Counted from the stretch's first letter, positions 34,426-42,681 are shown. The stretch is DNA of 64,000 nucleotides from Bacillota bacterium (GCA_021770445.1 JAETQY010000004.1:44933-108932), one strand, 5' to 3'. A program made the numbers and translations. Notes: generated from the letters alone by a model not told the origin.

Positions 34426-35477
34426 ACCTTCTCCTCCACACTCAGCGTACCCAGTATGGGCAGCTGGTCCTTCTCCACCGGCACATCACCTGCCGGAGCA
34501 GTGATCATATAGTTGGCCACCCCGTCACAGCTGTAGATCAGGTGGCCCAGCCGGGCCCGGAGGATATCCTGGCCCAGCAGCTTTCCTGTAAACCAGTCCT
34601 GAACCGCCTGTTCCACCCGATCCAGCACCTCCTCTGTGTTCCGGCCCTCCTGGGACTCCACCTGGACCTGGATGTTCACTGTCACTGTCTCGGGCGCTCG
34701 GACTTCCAGGTCTACGGCGATCTCCCGCCGCTCCTCAAAATAGTCCTGAAGCTGCTCCAGCAGCGCCTCACCGGGCACGCCGGCCAGGGTGGCGGGCACG
34801 ATGTCCACCGACCCCACTCCCCGGGGCCTGGAGACCACCGCGACGGCGGCCACCTGGTCAAAGGACAGAGCCTCCCGCTCATAGAAGGCGGCGTTGGCCC
34901 CGTTGGGCAGCCGTTTGAAGGTGTCTAGCACCCGCCCTCGTAGGGTCTCATCCTCCTCGCCGTCCGCCCCGCCAGCGAAGGCTTGGGGGTTGGTGCAGGT
35001 AGCGATCCCCATGGGGGCCACCGCCATAGACACGATGGCCCCAGCGGACACGTTGCCCGCCGCCCCCGCCTCCAGCGCCTGGACGGGCACATCCGCCGTC
35101 AGCTCGTTTGCTGCCAGCACGCCCTCCTCCGTCGTCTCAAAGCGGACCAGGCCCGCTGTCATACACACCGTCCCCTTGGGGATGCTTCTGGGCGTCTCGG
35201 CCGCCTCCCCAGCGGTAAAGCGCACCGTCCCCTGGGCGGCCACTGGATTTTTTCGCTCCAGCCCCCGCAGTTGGGCGTGAGCGTCCAGATACTCCCCCTC
35301 CGCTGTCTGGGGAAAGGCCTGCCGGACCACCCAGTCCGCCTGGATATACAGCGCACACACCTGGGCGGCCAGGGCATACATCCGGGCAGACAGGTCGCAC
35401 CCCTCCCGGGGTTCCAGCCCTGTCCGCTCCCCGAAGCTGGCCAGCAGCTCCTGATAGATCTCGTCAGCGGTTTTCAT
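34422..35477 (-). CDS. Baseplate assembly protein J (XkdT-like)
   Basis: A 351-residue baseplate wedge protein of the contractile tail (gpJ family). The N-terminal helical part (YQELLASFGERTGLEPREGCDLSARMYALAAQ) is followed by GTVRFTAGEAAETPRSIPKGTVCMTAGLVRFETTEEG and GGADGEEDETLRGRVLD, typical of the fold. Its stop overlaps the YmfQ start. Length is normal for the family. Confidence 0.9.
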   Translation of the reverse strand: MKTADEIYQELLASFGERTGLEPREGCDLSARMYALAAQVCALYIQADWVVRQAFPQTAEGEYLDAHAQLRGLERKNPVAAQGTVRFTAGEAAETPRSIPKGTVCMTAGLVRFETTEEGVLAANELTADVPVQALEAGAAGNVSAGAIVSMAVAPMGIATCTNPQAFAGGADGEEDETLRGRVLDTFKRLPNGANAAFYEREALSFDQVAAVAVVSRPRGVGSVDIVPATLAGVPGEALLEQLQDYFEERREIAVDLEVRAPETVTVNIQVQVESQEGRNTEEVLDRVEQAVQDWFTGKLLGQDILRARLGHLIYSCDGVANYMITAPAGDVPVEKDQLPILGTLSVEEKV

Positions 35478-35489
35478 TGCCTTCCTCCT

Positions 35490-35834
35490 TTATATTGAGA
35501 GCTGAGCTACCAGCTCCTCTCCCTGCCAGTCCAAATACACGGCGAGCCGCCCTCTCTCCCCATCCTGGACCAGCTCCACACTCCGCACCGACAGGTCGGG
35601 CTCCTCCCGGAGGGCCTCGGTCACATACTGGGCGGCCAGGGCCTGCCGGGCGGAGGGCTTCTCCCGTCCCAGCAGATACAGCCGGCTGCCCAGCTCAGGC
35701 ATAAAGGGCAGTGCCCCCCGGCGGGCGGTGAGGCGGTACAGCACCCGGGCCAGCATCTCCTCGCCGCCGCTCAGGGCGGTCAGACCGCCCACGCCGTCGG
35801 GGACGTAGTCCCCCTGGCTCAGCTTCCACTCCAA
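35490..35834 (-). CDS. Baseplate wedge protein, GPW/gp25 family (XkdS-like)
   Basis: A 114-residue gp25-like protein: DYVPDGVGGLTALSGGEEMLARVLYRLTARRGALPFMPELGSRLYLLG, the expected strand order, with the conserved glycine-rich turn and ELGSRL segment. gp25 joins baseplate to sheath and nucleates sheath assembly. It lies directly upstream of baseplate J. Confidence 0.82.
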   Translation of the reverse strand: MEWKLSQGDYVPDGVGGLTALSGGEEMLARVLYRLTARRGALPFMPELGSRLYLLGREKPSARQALAAQYVTEALREEPDLSVRSVELVQDGERGRLAVYLDWQGEELVAQLSI

Positions 35835-35918
35835 TTTCCTTCCTCCTCACAGTAAGAATATGGATTTTCCGCGTTTCCCCGCCCGGACGGCGGGGGAGCA
35901 CGGGACCGAACGGGAGCG

Positions 35919-36308
35919 TCACGCCAGCAGCTCGTATAAGATCTCCCGTACCACTTGCTTCAGCGTCTGGCCGTTGAGATACAGGTCCCCCTCCAGCTCC
36001 AGCCGTTTCTCTCCCAAAAAAATGGAGCTCTCTCCGCCCTTCAGCCGCACCTCGCCCGGCTTCAGCTCCGCCTCCTCCTGGGGCACGCCCAGCAGGCAGG
36101 GGGCCTCCCCCTCCGCCCCCGCCTTGAGCACCAGCACCTTGTCCCCGGCGGTGGGCCGCCAGCTATAGCCCCCGGGGCCGTACACGCCGATCCACCGACG
36201 CTCGCCCCCCAGGCTCACCCCGGCCGGGTCGCCCCCCAGGGTCACGCAGCCCAGTTCCGCCGCCGGCTCGCTTGAGCACAGATTCCGATTTCGTTCCGCT
36301 GTCCACAT
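35919..36308 (-). CDS. Baseplate spike-like protein (gpV/XkdR position)
   Basis: A 129-residue protein. Its middle GGYSWRPTAGDKVLVLKAGAEG is an OB-fold-like segment, and the tail LKPGEVRLKGGESSIFLGEKRLELEGDLYLNGQTLKQ has the alternating beta pattern of a short spike. It occupies the place of XkdR/gpV between hub and gp25, so it is probably the puncturing tip. No peptidoglycan hydrolase domain is present. Confidence 0.65.
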   Translation of the reverse strand: MWTAERNRNLCSSEPAAELGCVTLGGDPAGVSLGGERRWIGVYGPGGYSWRPTAGDKVLVLKAGAEGEAPCLLGVPQEEAELKPGEVRLKGGESSIFLGEKRLELEGDLYLNGQTLKQVVREILYELLA

Positions 36309-36343
36309 TCTCCTTCACCTCGTCAAATATTTGCCGGTTTTAT

Positions 36344-36372
36344 GTATTCCCCGCCGGTCAGGCGGGGAATAC
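36344..36372 (-). repeat. Perfect GC-rich hairpin inside the phage operon
   Basis: GTATTCCCCGCC / GGCGGGGAATAC with a five-base loop, between the hub and spike genes. There is no T-run. It may tune expression of the downstream baseplate genes or be an inserted palindrome. Confidence 0.55.
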
Positions 36373-36394
36373 AACTTTCCTTGCGTCTTAAGTG

Positions 36395-37345
36395 TCACAC
36401 CACAAAATCCGGTCTTGCCAGCTCCATACGGCTCCAGTAGCCGGACTCGTCCATCCCCACGGTCACCTGGGCCGCCCGGTAACGGCCGTTCCAGTCCCAG
36501 CCCTTCCGCTGCACCGTCACCAGGTCCCCGGGCCAGACGCAGAAGGCCTCGCCCACGGTGATCTCCAGTCGCTCCAGATCGCTGGCTGACCGCGTCAGCT
36601 GGAACTGGCCGGAGTAGCGCATGGCCTTATAGCTGCTCCGGGAGGGCATGATGATTACTCTTCGGGCCCGGCCCCCGGCGCTCCGAAAGGCGGCATTTTC
36701 CACCCGCTCAATCCGGCCGCTCCATCGATCCCGTACCAGCACCTGGGACAGCACGCCGTACCGCTTGTCCCTCCGGACCATAGAGATCACAGGGGTGGTA
36801 TCGTCCACCACCCGCTCCCGACTGTCGTCCCAGCCGGAGAGCACCAACCGCCCCTGGCGGTCAAACCGGGGGGCCACCCCGCCGTAGTACCGGGCAAAGT
36901 CGTAGACCACCGACCACTCGCTGCTCCCGCTGGACACCGAAAAGCGGGACACCGGGGGCAGCCTGGCCCCCGGTGCCGCTGTGATCCCGTAGGGCGTCAC
37001 ATGGTCCCGGAGGATGTCTGCCTGGGTGGCCGACTGGTAGTCCTCCCCCAGGGCCTCGTTGTCCAGCAGCAGGGCGGCCATCCCCCGCCCCGACACCTCC
37101 AGCAGCCGGCCAGAGGAATTTACTGACACTTCGCACTCGTCCACCACTCCGGTGAACACCCGCTCCCCCTGATGCTCCGCCCGGAAGCCGACCCACTCCC
37201 CGGGCTTGACCTCATTGCCCGCATCCCAGCCGCACCGCAACCAGAAACTGTCACAGGGCACTCCGGCGGTATACTCCATCCGCCAGGCCAGCAGCCCGGG
37301 CAGAAGGCAGTCCTTTCCGGACGCGTCAGTCATATAGGCGGTCAA
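36395..37345 (-). CDS. Tail hub protein (late control D / XkdQ-like)
   Basis: A protein of about 316 residues. CGWDAGNEVKPGEWVGFRAEHQGERVFTGVVDECEVSV is the first hub domain. ADILRDHVTPYGI and SSGSSEWSVVYDFARYYGGVAPRFDRQGRLVLSGWDD match the gpD/XkdQ pattern, and the end binds other baseplate parts. The TTG start is chosen because AGGAGG lies ten bases upstream and TTGA overlaps the LysM gene stop; an ATG four codons later lacks a site. Confidence 0.78.
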   Translation of the reverse strand: MTAYMTDASGKDCLLPGLLAWRMEYTAGVPCDSFWLRCGWDAGNEVKPGEWVGFRAEHQGERVFTGVVDECEVSVNSSGRLLEVSGRGMAALLLDNEALGEDYQSATQADILRDHVTPYGITAAPGARLPPVSRFSVSSGSSEWSVVYDFARYYGGVAPRFDRQGRLVLSGWDDSRERVVDDTTPVISMVRRDKRYGVLSQVLVRDRWSGRIERVENAAFRSAGGRARRVIIMPSRSSYKAMRYSGQFQLTRSASDLERLEITVGEAFCVWPGDLVTVQRKGWDWNGRYRAAQVTVGMDESGYWSRMELARPDFVV

Positions 37346-37917
37346 CGCACCCGCACCTCCTGTCCCACGTAGATCAGATTGGGATTTTTGATCTGGGGGT
37401 TGAGGGCGATCAGCTCCTTCAGGTCTACGCTGTACCGTCTGGCCAGCCCCCACAGGGTGTCCCCCTTCACCACCCGGTGGTACTCAGGCTGGGCCGTCTT
37501 CTGCGCCACCGTGCCCAAGGAGCTCTGGACGGGCTCCGTCGCCCGGTCGGCCACCCCACGGTAGCGGCCCACCTCCTCCCAGAATTCAAAGGAGTAGCGC
37601 ACATAGTCGGGCCGGGGAGTCTGTTCCAGCCGCAGCGCCACGAAATAGGCGTCGGCCGCCTGCCAAAGGGGATGGACCAGCAGCCCTGTCCCCCCCTCAT
37701 AGAAGAGGCAGGCCAGCCGCTGGAACTCCTCGTAGGCCCCTGGCCCCACGAACTCCCCCGAGCCCTTCATCACCCGGTGCCCCATCCCCAGGTCCTGGAG
37801 CTGGTAGCGCCCAAAGGGCACCTTGTGCACCGCCATGGCCCGCTGAAAGTCGATGGAGTAAATTCTGGGATTGTGGGGCCAAGTATAGCCCTTATAGCGC
37901 ATGGGTGACAGATCCAT
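37342..37917 (-). CDS. LysM-containing tail protein (XkdP-like)
   Basis: A 191-residue protein. Residues 1-125 form a DNA-circulation/late-tail type domain (YTWPHNPRIYSIDFQRAMAVHKVPFG). Residues 145-190 are a LysM domain (YHRVVKGDTLWGLARRYSVDLKELIALNPQIKNPNLIYVGQEV). In PBSX XkdP lies between the tape measure and the hub, and here the order is the same. LysM probably docks the tail tip to hub or peptidoglycan. Confidence 0.82.
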   Translation of the reverse strand: MDLSPMRYKGYTWPHNPRIYSIDFQRAMAVHKVPFGRYQLQDLGMGHRVMKGSGEFVGPGAYEEFQRLACLFYEGGTGLLVHPLWQAADAYFVALRLEQTPRPDYVRYSFEFWEEVGRYRGVADRATEPVQSSLGTVAQKTAQPEYHRVVKGDTLWGLARRYSVDLKELIALNPQIKNPNLIYVGQEVRVR

Positions 37918-37929
37918 TTACACCCCTCC

Positions 37930-38451
37930 TCAGTATAAGTAAAAGCCTCCGTCATACCGGCGGCTGTCCCGGCGGAAGGCCCGGTCGGCCTGCTCCGCCC
38001 ATCTCATCTCTCCCGAGGCTGAAGGGAGGTCAGGGCCGGTCTCTTCCGCCGGCGTCCAGGTTTGGACCTCACCGTCGGGAATCCACCCGGAGGCCGCTCC
38101 AGGCGTCTGCGCCCCGCCGGCCGCCCACTCCGTCGTCGTTTGGCTCAGGGGGACAGGCCCCATGTCCTGTCCCCCATCCCGCCTATCCGGGACTTCTTCC
38201 AGCCCCGGCGATTGCAGAATTTCTTCCCGTCCACCGCCGTCTCCGAGACCGACCTCCCAGGGGGCACGTCCTTCGGCTCCCTCTATATCGTAAACCGTAT
38301 TTTTATTACGGCCTACAATAAATCCCAGTCTGTCAACCTCTTTTTTGATTTTATTTACATTTCGACTTTTTCCCGGATCATTTGTCCTTTTTTCTTCGAT
38401 ATCCAGGAAATCGTCCATATTTTTCGTTTCATCCGGCGCTGCTGTGCTCAT
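37930..38451 (-). CDS. Unknown protein in the tape-measure position
   Basis: The conventional ATG gives 173 residues. The reading frame continues upstream in the same frame for a further 24 helical codons (LIDYLAEALEGLEGLVWRLRQ) to a point inside the chaperone gene, without an ATG, GTG or TTG. The real product is therefore longer, through an ATT start at 38511, a CTG at 38514, or frameshifting. The middle is disordered and comes from a markedly AT-rich patch (about 38280-38430). The C-terminus AEQADRAFRRDSRRYDGG is basic and aromatic. No tape-measure repeats or hydrophobic segments are seen. It is either a vestigial tape measure or the long-form chaperone extension. Confidence 0.6.
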   Translation of the reverse strand: MSTAAPDETKNMDDFLDIEEKRTNDPGKSRNVNKIKKEVDRLGFIVGRNKNTVYDIEGAEGRAPWEVGLGDGGGREEILQSPGLEEVPDRRDGGQDMGPVPLSQTTTEWAAGGAQTPGAASGWIPDGEVQTWTPAEETGPDLPSASGEMRWAEQADRAFRRDSRRYDGGFYLY

Positions 38452-38506
38452 CTGCCGCAGTCGCCAAACCAGTCCTTCCAGCCCCTCCAGGGCCTCCGCC
38501 AGATAG

Positions 38507-38530
38507 TCAATCAGACGCCTCTCCCCCCTT
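38507..38530 (-). promoter_or_regulatory. Candidate frameshift or non-AUG start site
   Basis: The chaperone frame ends AAG GGG GGA GAG GCG TCT GAT TGA. The frame of the next gene is open from 38529 across this stretch. A shift of -2 (or +1) on the six-G run would fuse the two products into about 335 residues; a -1 shift hits TGA at once. Alternatively GGGGGGAG is a ribosome site for a CTG or ATT start. Confidence 0.5.
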
Positions 38531-38935
38531 CAGCTCCAGGAACCGTTTGGTGTCAAAAGCGGGGTTTACAATTGCCTCCCGGCTGATTTTCTCCCGGCTG
38601 CACACCGGGCAACGCTCCTCCAGCGCCCTGGCCTGACAGTCGGGGCACAGCCGAGCCAGGCTCGGGTCATTGGCCCGACGAAAGGCGCTCCACCGGGCGG
38701 CCAGGGCGCCGATCTCCTCCGCCGTCAACCCGGCCAGCACCGCCTTCCCGTCGGAAAAGACGGCCTGGCCGCTCTCCCCGTCCTCCAGCACTCTGGCTAG
38801 GAGGCAGGCGTTGCTGCACAGCGCCCGCTCCCGCCTGTCCCTGGCCAGGCCGGCCGCCTCTCTCCGGGCCTGGAGCAGCTCCAGCGCCGACAGCGGTCTT
38901 ATGGTCCAGCCGGCCGCCTTCGGTATCCCGGTCAC
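38507..38935 (-). CDS. Tail assembly chaperone (XkdN-like) with zinc finger
   Basis: A 142-residue protein between tail tube and tape-measure position, where tail assembly chaperones lie. The N-terminal half is helical (LSALELLQARREAAGLARDRRERALCSNACLLARVL). Residues near 107-121 carry CPDCQARALEERCPVC, a four-cysteine zinc finger, and NPAFDTKRFLELKGG ends the protein. Its stop region overlaps the frame of the next gene in a way typical of chaperone frameshifts. Confidence 0.68.
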   Translation of the reverse strand: MTGIPKAAGWTIRPLSALELLQARREAAGLARDRRERALCSNACLLARVLEDGESGQAVFSDGKAVLAGLTAEEIGALAARWSAFRRANDPSLARLCPDCQARALEERCPVCSREKISREAIVNPAFDTKRFLELKGGEASD

Positions 38936-39321
38936 GACTGGATCTCAATGCGCCGGGAGGCCACTAGCGAGACCTTCTCCAGCACCATGCTTCCAATGTT
39001 GGCACTCTCCTGAATGGCGCTCCACTGGCAGCCGGAGTAGATCACCTTCCGGTCGGGCTTGCAGATCACCAGGGAGAAGTCCTTCATCGCGTAAAAGTCC
39101 AGGCCGTCCCGAATGGCCTGGTCGGTGGCATAGAGCCGGCTCAGCTCAATGACATGGGTGGCCTGGCCGGGGGAGGTAGCCACCGGCTCCGACTCGCCGA
39201 AGGCCTCCACCGCCGTGCTGCTCTTGGTGGTCTTGGCCGCGTAGCTCTGCACCACCGCCACCCGCACGCCGTCTACCTCCAGGTAGATGTCGCTGCTGGT
39301 AGGAAATCCAGGAATACTCAT
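38932..39321 (-). CDS. Tail tube protein (XkdM-like)
   Basis: A 129-residue tube subunit: FPTSSDIYLEVDGVRVAVVQSYAAKTTKSSTAVEAFGESEPVAT and the C-terminal KVSLVASRRIEIQS, matching the XkdM/DUF2001 family. It polymerises into the inner tube within the sheath. It follows the sheath gene by 12 bases and its stop overlaps the chaperone start. Confidence 0.85.
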   Translation of the reverse strand: MSIPGFPTSSDIYLEVDGVRVAVVQSYAAKTTKSSTAVEAFGESEPVATSPGQATHVIELSRLYATDQAIRDGLDFYAMKDFSLVICKPDRKVIYSGCQWSAIQESANIGSMVLEKVSLVASRRIEIQS

Positions 39322-39333
39322 TCAAACTCCTCC

Positions 39334-40392
39334 TTAAACCGTAATATGGGCGGTGAGCCAAATCTGGTTCAACCCGTGGGCCACCGCGAAGGAGAAATCC
39401 ACCAGGCACCGGCTGGGGTCCGTGCTGTCGGCGGACACATTCACTCCGTCATAGCCGGTGATGATCTCCCGGGCCAGCTTGTTCTCCAGCTCCAGCACCA
39501 CCTGGGACCGGATGGCCCCCCGGCTCTGCTGGGTGTTCTTGGCCCGGCGGAACTTGGCCCGCAGGACGCTGCGCAGTCCGGGGATCACATCGTCCACCAC
39601 CCGGATGGCCGACAGGTCCCGCCAGGTGGTGTCCGCCGCGCCGCCGGAGACGGTGCGGGTCGTCACTCCCCGCACCACGCTGACCACACCGCCCAGGCTC
39701 TCCACCGGAGTGACGCCGCCCAGGATCAGCAGATCGATGTCGTTGTCCTCCAGCCGGGCGGACAGGCCGTCCATCCCCTTCAGCTCGGCGCCCCCCAAGG
39801 GGACGGCGGGGTCGTTCTCTCCGGCGATGGCCCCGGCCACAGCGGCGGCCAGCGTCACTCCGGAGAGGGGTGCGCCCTGGCCGTCCACCGCACCGGGAGC
39901 CACCAGCACTACCCGCTCGTGGTTGAGCTCCTTGGCCCGGGCGATGAGCTGCTCCACGGTCTCGTTTTTGGCTCCCGCCACCACGCACAGGCGCTCCCGG
40001 CGCTGGCCGGAGGCCTCCTCCACGCTGCTGCGCAGCTTCTTCTGCACCGCCGCGTCGGTGCTATCGCAGATCACCAGAGCCACGTCCTCCGTTTTGGCCA
40101 TCTCGGCAAAGGCCGCCTCGTAGCCCTCCGCGTCGGCCACGGCCACTGCCGCCACGCCGGAGGCCCCGTTTTTCAGGGCCAGCCGGATCAGCTCCGCCAT
40201 GCCCTCACAGCCCTGGTCCCCAAAGAGGGTCAGGGCCTGGTCGTAGCTGGTCACGGTTTGGACCGTCCCCGCCTGGGCCGCGGTGTTGATGCCCACCAGA
40301 CCCACCAGCCGGCCGGTGCCGCTGCCGCTGACCAGGCCAGACGCGTCGTAGGAGGAATACACTCCCGGACGCTGATGTACGGTAATACTCAT
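39334..40392 (-). CDS. Contractile tail sheath protein (XkdK-like)
   Basis: A 352-residue sheath subunit. The N-terminal ITVHQRPGVYSSYDASG and GLVGINTAAQAGTVQTVTSYDQALTLFGD fit the sheath family, and the C-terminal part (IRVVDDVIPGLRSVLRAKFRRAKNTQQSRGAIRSQVVLELENKL) is the conserved domain III that grips the tube. It is about 100 residues shorter than PBSX XkdK, having lost part of the exposed middle domain. Its presence makes the particle contractile. Confidence 0.9.
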   Translation of the reverse strand: MSITVHQRPGVYSSYDASGLVSGSGTGRLVGLVGINTAAQAGTVQTVTSYDQALTLFGDQGCEGMAELIRLALKNGASGVAAVAVADAEGYEAAFAEMAKTEDVALVICDSTDAAVQKKLRSSVEEASGQRRERLCVVAGAKNETVEQLIARAKELNHERVVLVAPGAVDGQGAPLSGVTLAAAVAGAIAGENDPAVPLGGAELKGMDGLSARLEDNDIDLLILGGVTPVESLGGVVSVVRGVTTRTVSGGAADTTWRDLSAIRVVDDVIPGLRSVLRAKFRRAKNTQQSRGAIRSQVVLELENKLAREIITGYDGVNVSADSTDPSRCLVDFSFAVAHGLNQIWLTAHITV

Positions 40393-40892
40393 TCTTTTAC
40401 CACACCTCGCAATTCAAAATCGGTAAATGCGCCGCCCACGTCCACCACGGCGCTGAGATAGAGGGTAAATACCCCCTCTACCGGCCGTTTCAGCCGCCGG
40501 CTCTCTCCGTCCCGGACCGTCTCGCCGCAGGACAGCTCTTTCAGCTCCATGCCCTCCGGCCCGTCCAGGAGCAGGACCCCGGCCAGGGTGTCGAAGGCCT
40601 TCTGTAGCGCCTCTCCGTCCCCCCGCTCGGGGGCGTAGAGGTCCAGCCCGAAGGTGAGCTCGGCCCGGTGTCCGTACCGCTCCTCCCACCGGCCGGTCTC
40701 CTCCTGATACCGCTCCCCCAGGTAGTTCTGGAACCCGGAGCTCGCGGCCTTGCACCCCCGGAGGGAGACCACCGCCACTGGCTGGGTCTCCTCTTTTCTG
40801 GGCGCCGCCGGGAAGGCGGTGACGGCGGGAACGCCCTGGCCGCTGAGATATTTGGCCATCTCCTGGCTAATTTTCTCCAGCCCCACGCTCAT
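40389..40892 (-). CDS. Tail terminator/completion protein (XkdJ position)
   Basis: A 167-residue protein starting MSVGLEKISQEMAKYLSGQG. It lies between connectors and sheath, where tail-completion proteins lie. FQNYLGERYQEETGRWEERYGHRAELTFGLDLYAPE has the alternating pattern of phage tail terminators. It overlaps both neighbours by four bases. The assignment is by position and weak pattern. Confidence 0.6.
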   Translation of the reverse strand: MSVGLEKISQEMAKYLSGQGVPAVTAFPAAPRKEETQPVAVVSLRGCKAASSGFQNYLGERYQEETGRWEERYGHRAELTFGLDLYAPERGDGEALQKAFDTLAGVLLLDGPEGMELKELSCGETVRDGESRRLKRPVEGVFTLYLSAVVDVGGAFTDFELRGVVKE

Positions 40893-41209
40893 TCCGTGAC
40901 CTCCTCTCTGGGATAGAGCACGGCCCGCCAGTGGGGACAGACGCCCTCCCCCACCAGGTGGGCCGACCCCACCCGGTACTCCGTTCCCTTCCACTCCACC
41001 ACAGAGTCCAGGTCCAGGGGATGCTCAGCGGGGCCCAGATAGCGGAACCGGTCCTGCCGTCCCAGCCCCAGGGGGGAGGCGGTCTCCTGCTCCGCCCCCC
41101 GGTCCAGGAAGGGCTGTACCATGGCCTTGCAGGCCACCGTCTCCGCCCCCCGCAGGATCACATCCTGGCCGAAGCGGGCCAAAATATCGGCCCACATCCG
41201 CTCCATCAT
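40889..41209 (-). CDS. Head-tail joining protein (XkdH-like)
   Basis: A 106-residue protein: WADILARFGQDVILRGAETVACKAMVQPFLDR, then GRQDRFRYLGPAEHPLD and VVEWKGTEYRVGSAHLVGEG. The small beta-barrel-like pattern and place resemble XkdH/stopper proteins. The first of two adjacent ATGs overlaps the upstream stop. Confidence 0.6.
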   Translation of the reverse strand: MMERMWADILARFGQDVILRGAETVACKAMVQPFLDRGAEQETASPLGLGRQDRFRYLGPAEHPLDLDSVVEWKGTEYRVGSAHLVGEGVCPHWRAVLYPREEVTE

Positions 41210-41568
41210 CCCTCCACCCCCTGGAAGACAAACCCGGCATCCTTCAGCCAGGGGGACAGCAGCCCCTCCGCCTGGGCGGACAGGGACTTGCTTGCCCCGC
41301 CGCCGCTTCCGGTCTCCTTCCGGACGGTCAGGTCGCCGGCGGTAAAGGAGGTCACCTCGCCGGCCCCTCCGCCGCCCGTCACACCGGACAGCCGGTCCAT
41401 CACCACCATGGCCGCGGCCAGGGGAAAGGCGGTTCCGCAGTCCTCCGGGGACACCCCCTCCTTCAGCCGGCCGGCCAGCTGTTTTTCAACGGCCAAGGTC
41501 AGGGGGAGCAGTAGCTCCTCCTGACCGGCCCCCATCGCCCTGCACAGGGCCAAGATCTGTTCCGTCAT
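41206..41568 (-). CDS. Head-tail connector-like protein
   Basis: A 120-residue protein, first after the capsid gene. The N-terminal helices (LALCRAMGAGQEELLLPLTLAVEKQLAGRLKEGV) match the gp6-like adaptor shape: a helical bundle that binds the portal. DCGTAFPLAAAMVVMDRLSG follows. The family is inferred from position and helix pattern. Confidence 0.6.
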   Translation of the reverse strand: MTEQILALCRAMGAGQEELLLPLTLAVEKQLAGRLKEGVSPEDCGTAFPLAAAMVVMDRLSGVTGGGGAGEVTSFTAGDLTVRKETGSGGGASKSLSAQAEGLLSPWLKDAGFVFQGVEG

Positions 41569-41569
41569 A

Positions 41570-42586
41570 TCAGGTGGTTTTCAGCACCTGGCTGGCCTTG
41601 GTAAACACCTTGGCAAAGCCGCTAATGGTGGTGATAGCGGCCCGCTCCAGCTGGCGGTCGATGAGCTTGTCATACTCCACCATTACGTCGCCGCTCTGGA
41701 CCATCTCCAGGGCAAAGCGGCGGTCCAGGCCGATGGCGGTCTTCTCAGCCAGCACGGAGGTACGCAGCAGGTTGGCGCCCAGGGGGGTGGTCAGCTTGCC
41801 GGTGCCCTGGAAGTTGAGGCCGGTGAGGGGGTTCTGGAACTCGGGCAGCTTGAGCAGCTTGAGCATCACATCGCCGGACACCAGCAGGGTGTTCATGGTG
41901 TAGGGGTCGAACTTGGCCCAAAAGTCCACCAGGGCGTCGTAGTCCAGGCTCTTGCCGGCGGCGATGGTGGTAGTCTCGGCGGCGTTGGAGTTGCCGTCGC
42001 CGTTGATGAGCACGTCCACCGCGTCCTCCAGGTGGGTGCGGGCGATATGGGCGCCGATCTGGCGCAGGGTGACGGAGAACAGGTCCAGCTTCTGGAAGCG
42101 GACGGCCTCATAGCTGGCCACCAGCATGCGGCCCCGCTTTTTCAGCTTGACCAGGTTGGCCTGGACCTTGATGGTGGTGGAGGGGATGGCGGCGCCCTCC
42201 TCCACGGTCTGGAGCTCCTTCTCCTCGCCGCCGGCCTCGGAGGCGATGGAGCGGTAGTCCATGCCGTCGATCTTGGTGACGGCGGCGGTAATGCTGGGGA
42301 GGATATCCCCCTCCTCCATGCCCTGGCGCACGGTGCGGGCGATGTACTCGGGGAAGAGCACCGCGGCGTCGGAGGTGCGGAAGAAGGCCTCCACCGGGTC
42401 GCTGGTCTCCCCCTTCACCTTGATGTTGAACCGCTTGAGCTGGCGCTGGAAGGCGTCCAGGCCCTCCAGGCTGGTGCCCTTGTAGCGCTCGCTGGGGTCC
42501 TGGCTCTCCAGTACCTGGCTGAAGGACTTACCGGCCTCCCGGTACATCCCCTTGTCCAATTTCAGATTGTCGTAGTAGTATGCCAT
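41570..42586 (-). CDS. Major capsid protein (HK97 fold)
   Basis: A 338-residue capsid subunit. The N-terminal arm (to about 90) is followed by VEAFFRTSDAAVLFPEYIARTVRQGMEEGDILPSI, then the P and A domains with THLEDAVDVLINGDGN and TMNTLLVSGDVMLKLLKLPEF and the close LGANLLRTSVLAEKTAIGLDRRFALEMVQSGDVMVEYDKL. This is the XkdG-type arrangement. It makes a closed head possible, arguing against a tailocin. A strong ribosome site (AGGAGG) precedes it. Confidence 0.88.
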   Translation of the reverse strand: MAYYYDNLKLDKGMYREAGKSFSQVLESQDPSERYKGTSLEGLDAFQRQLKRFNIKVKGETSDPVEAFFRTSDAAVLFPEYIARTVRQGMEEGDILPSITAAVTKIDGMDYRSIASEAGGEEKELQTVEEGAAIPSTTIKVQANLVKLKKRGRMLVASYEAVRFQKLDLFSVTLRQIGAHIARTHLEDAVDVLINGDGNSNAAETTTIAAGKSLDYDALVDFWAKFDPYTMNTLLVSGDVMLKLLKLPEFQNPLTGLNFQGTGKLTTPLGANLLRTSVLAEKTAIGLDRRFALEMVQSGDVMVEYDKLIDRQLERAAITTISGFAKVFTKASQVLKTT

Positions 42587-42642
42587 GTTTCATACCTCCT
42601 GTTTTTCATTCATAGCTCTTTCATCCCGCCCGCAGGCGGCAA

Positions 42643-42681
42643 GCCTTCCCCTTCAGGGGAAGGCCGTGACGGATGAGGCCT
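42643..42681. repeat. Palindrome plus GACGGATGAGG repeat
   Basis: GCCTTCCCCT / AGGGGAAGGC (42643-42664) is followed by CGTGACGGATGAGGC. Nearly the same end unit occurs at 44747-44764. This is a dispersed palindromic repeat type, apparently inserted between capsid and protease genes. Confidence 0.6.

Noticed and set aside
36344..36372. Terminator ending the phage operon before the spike gene
   Set aside because: The stem is perfect but no T-run follows and the downstream genes have no other promoter, so it is kept only as a hairpin.
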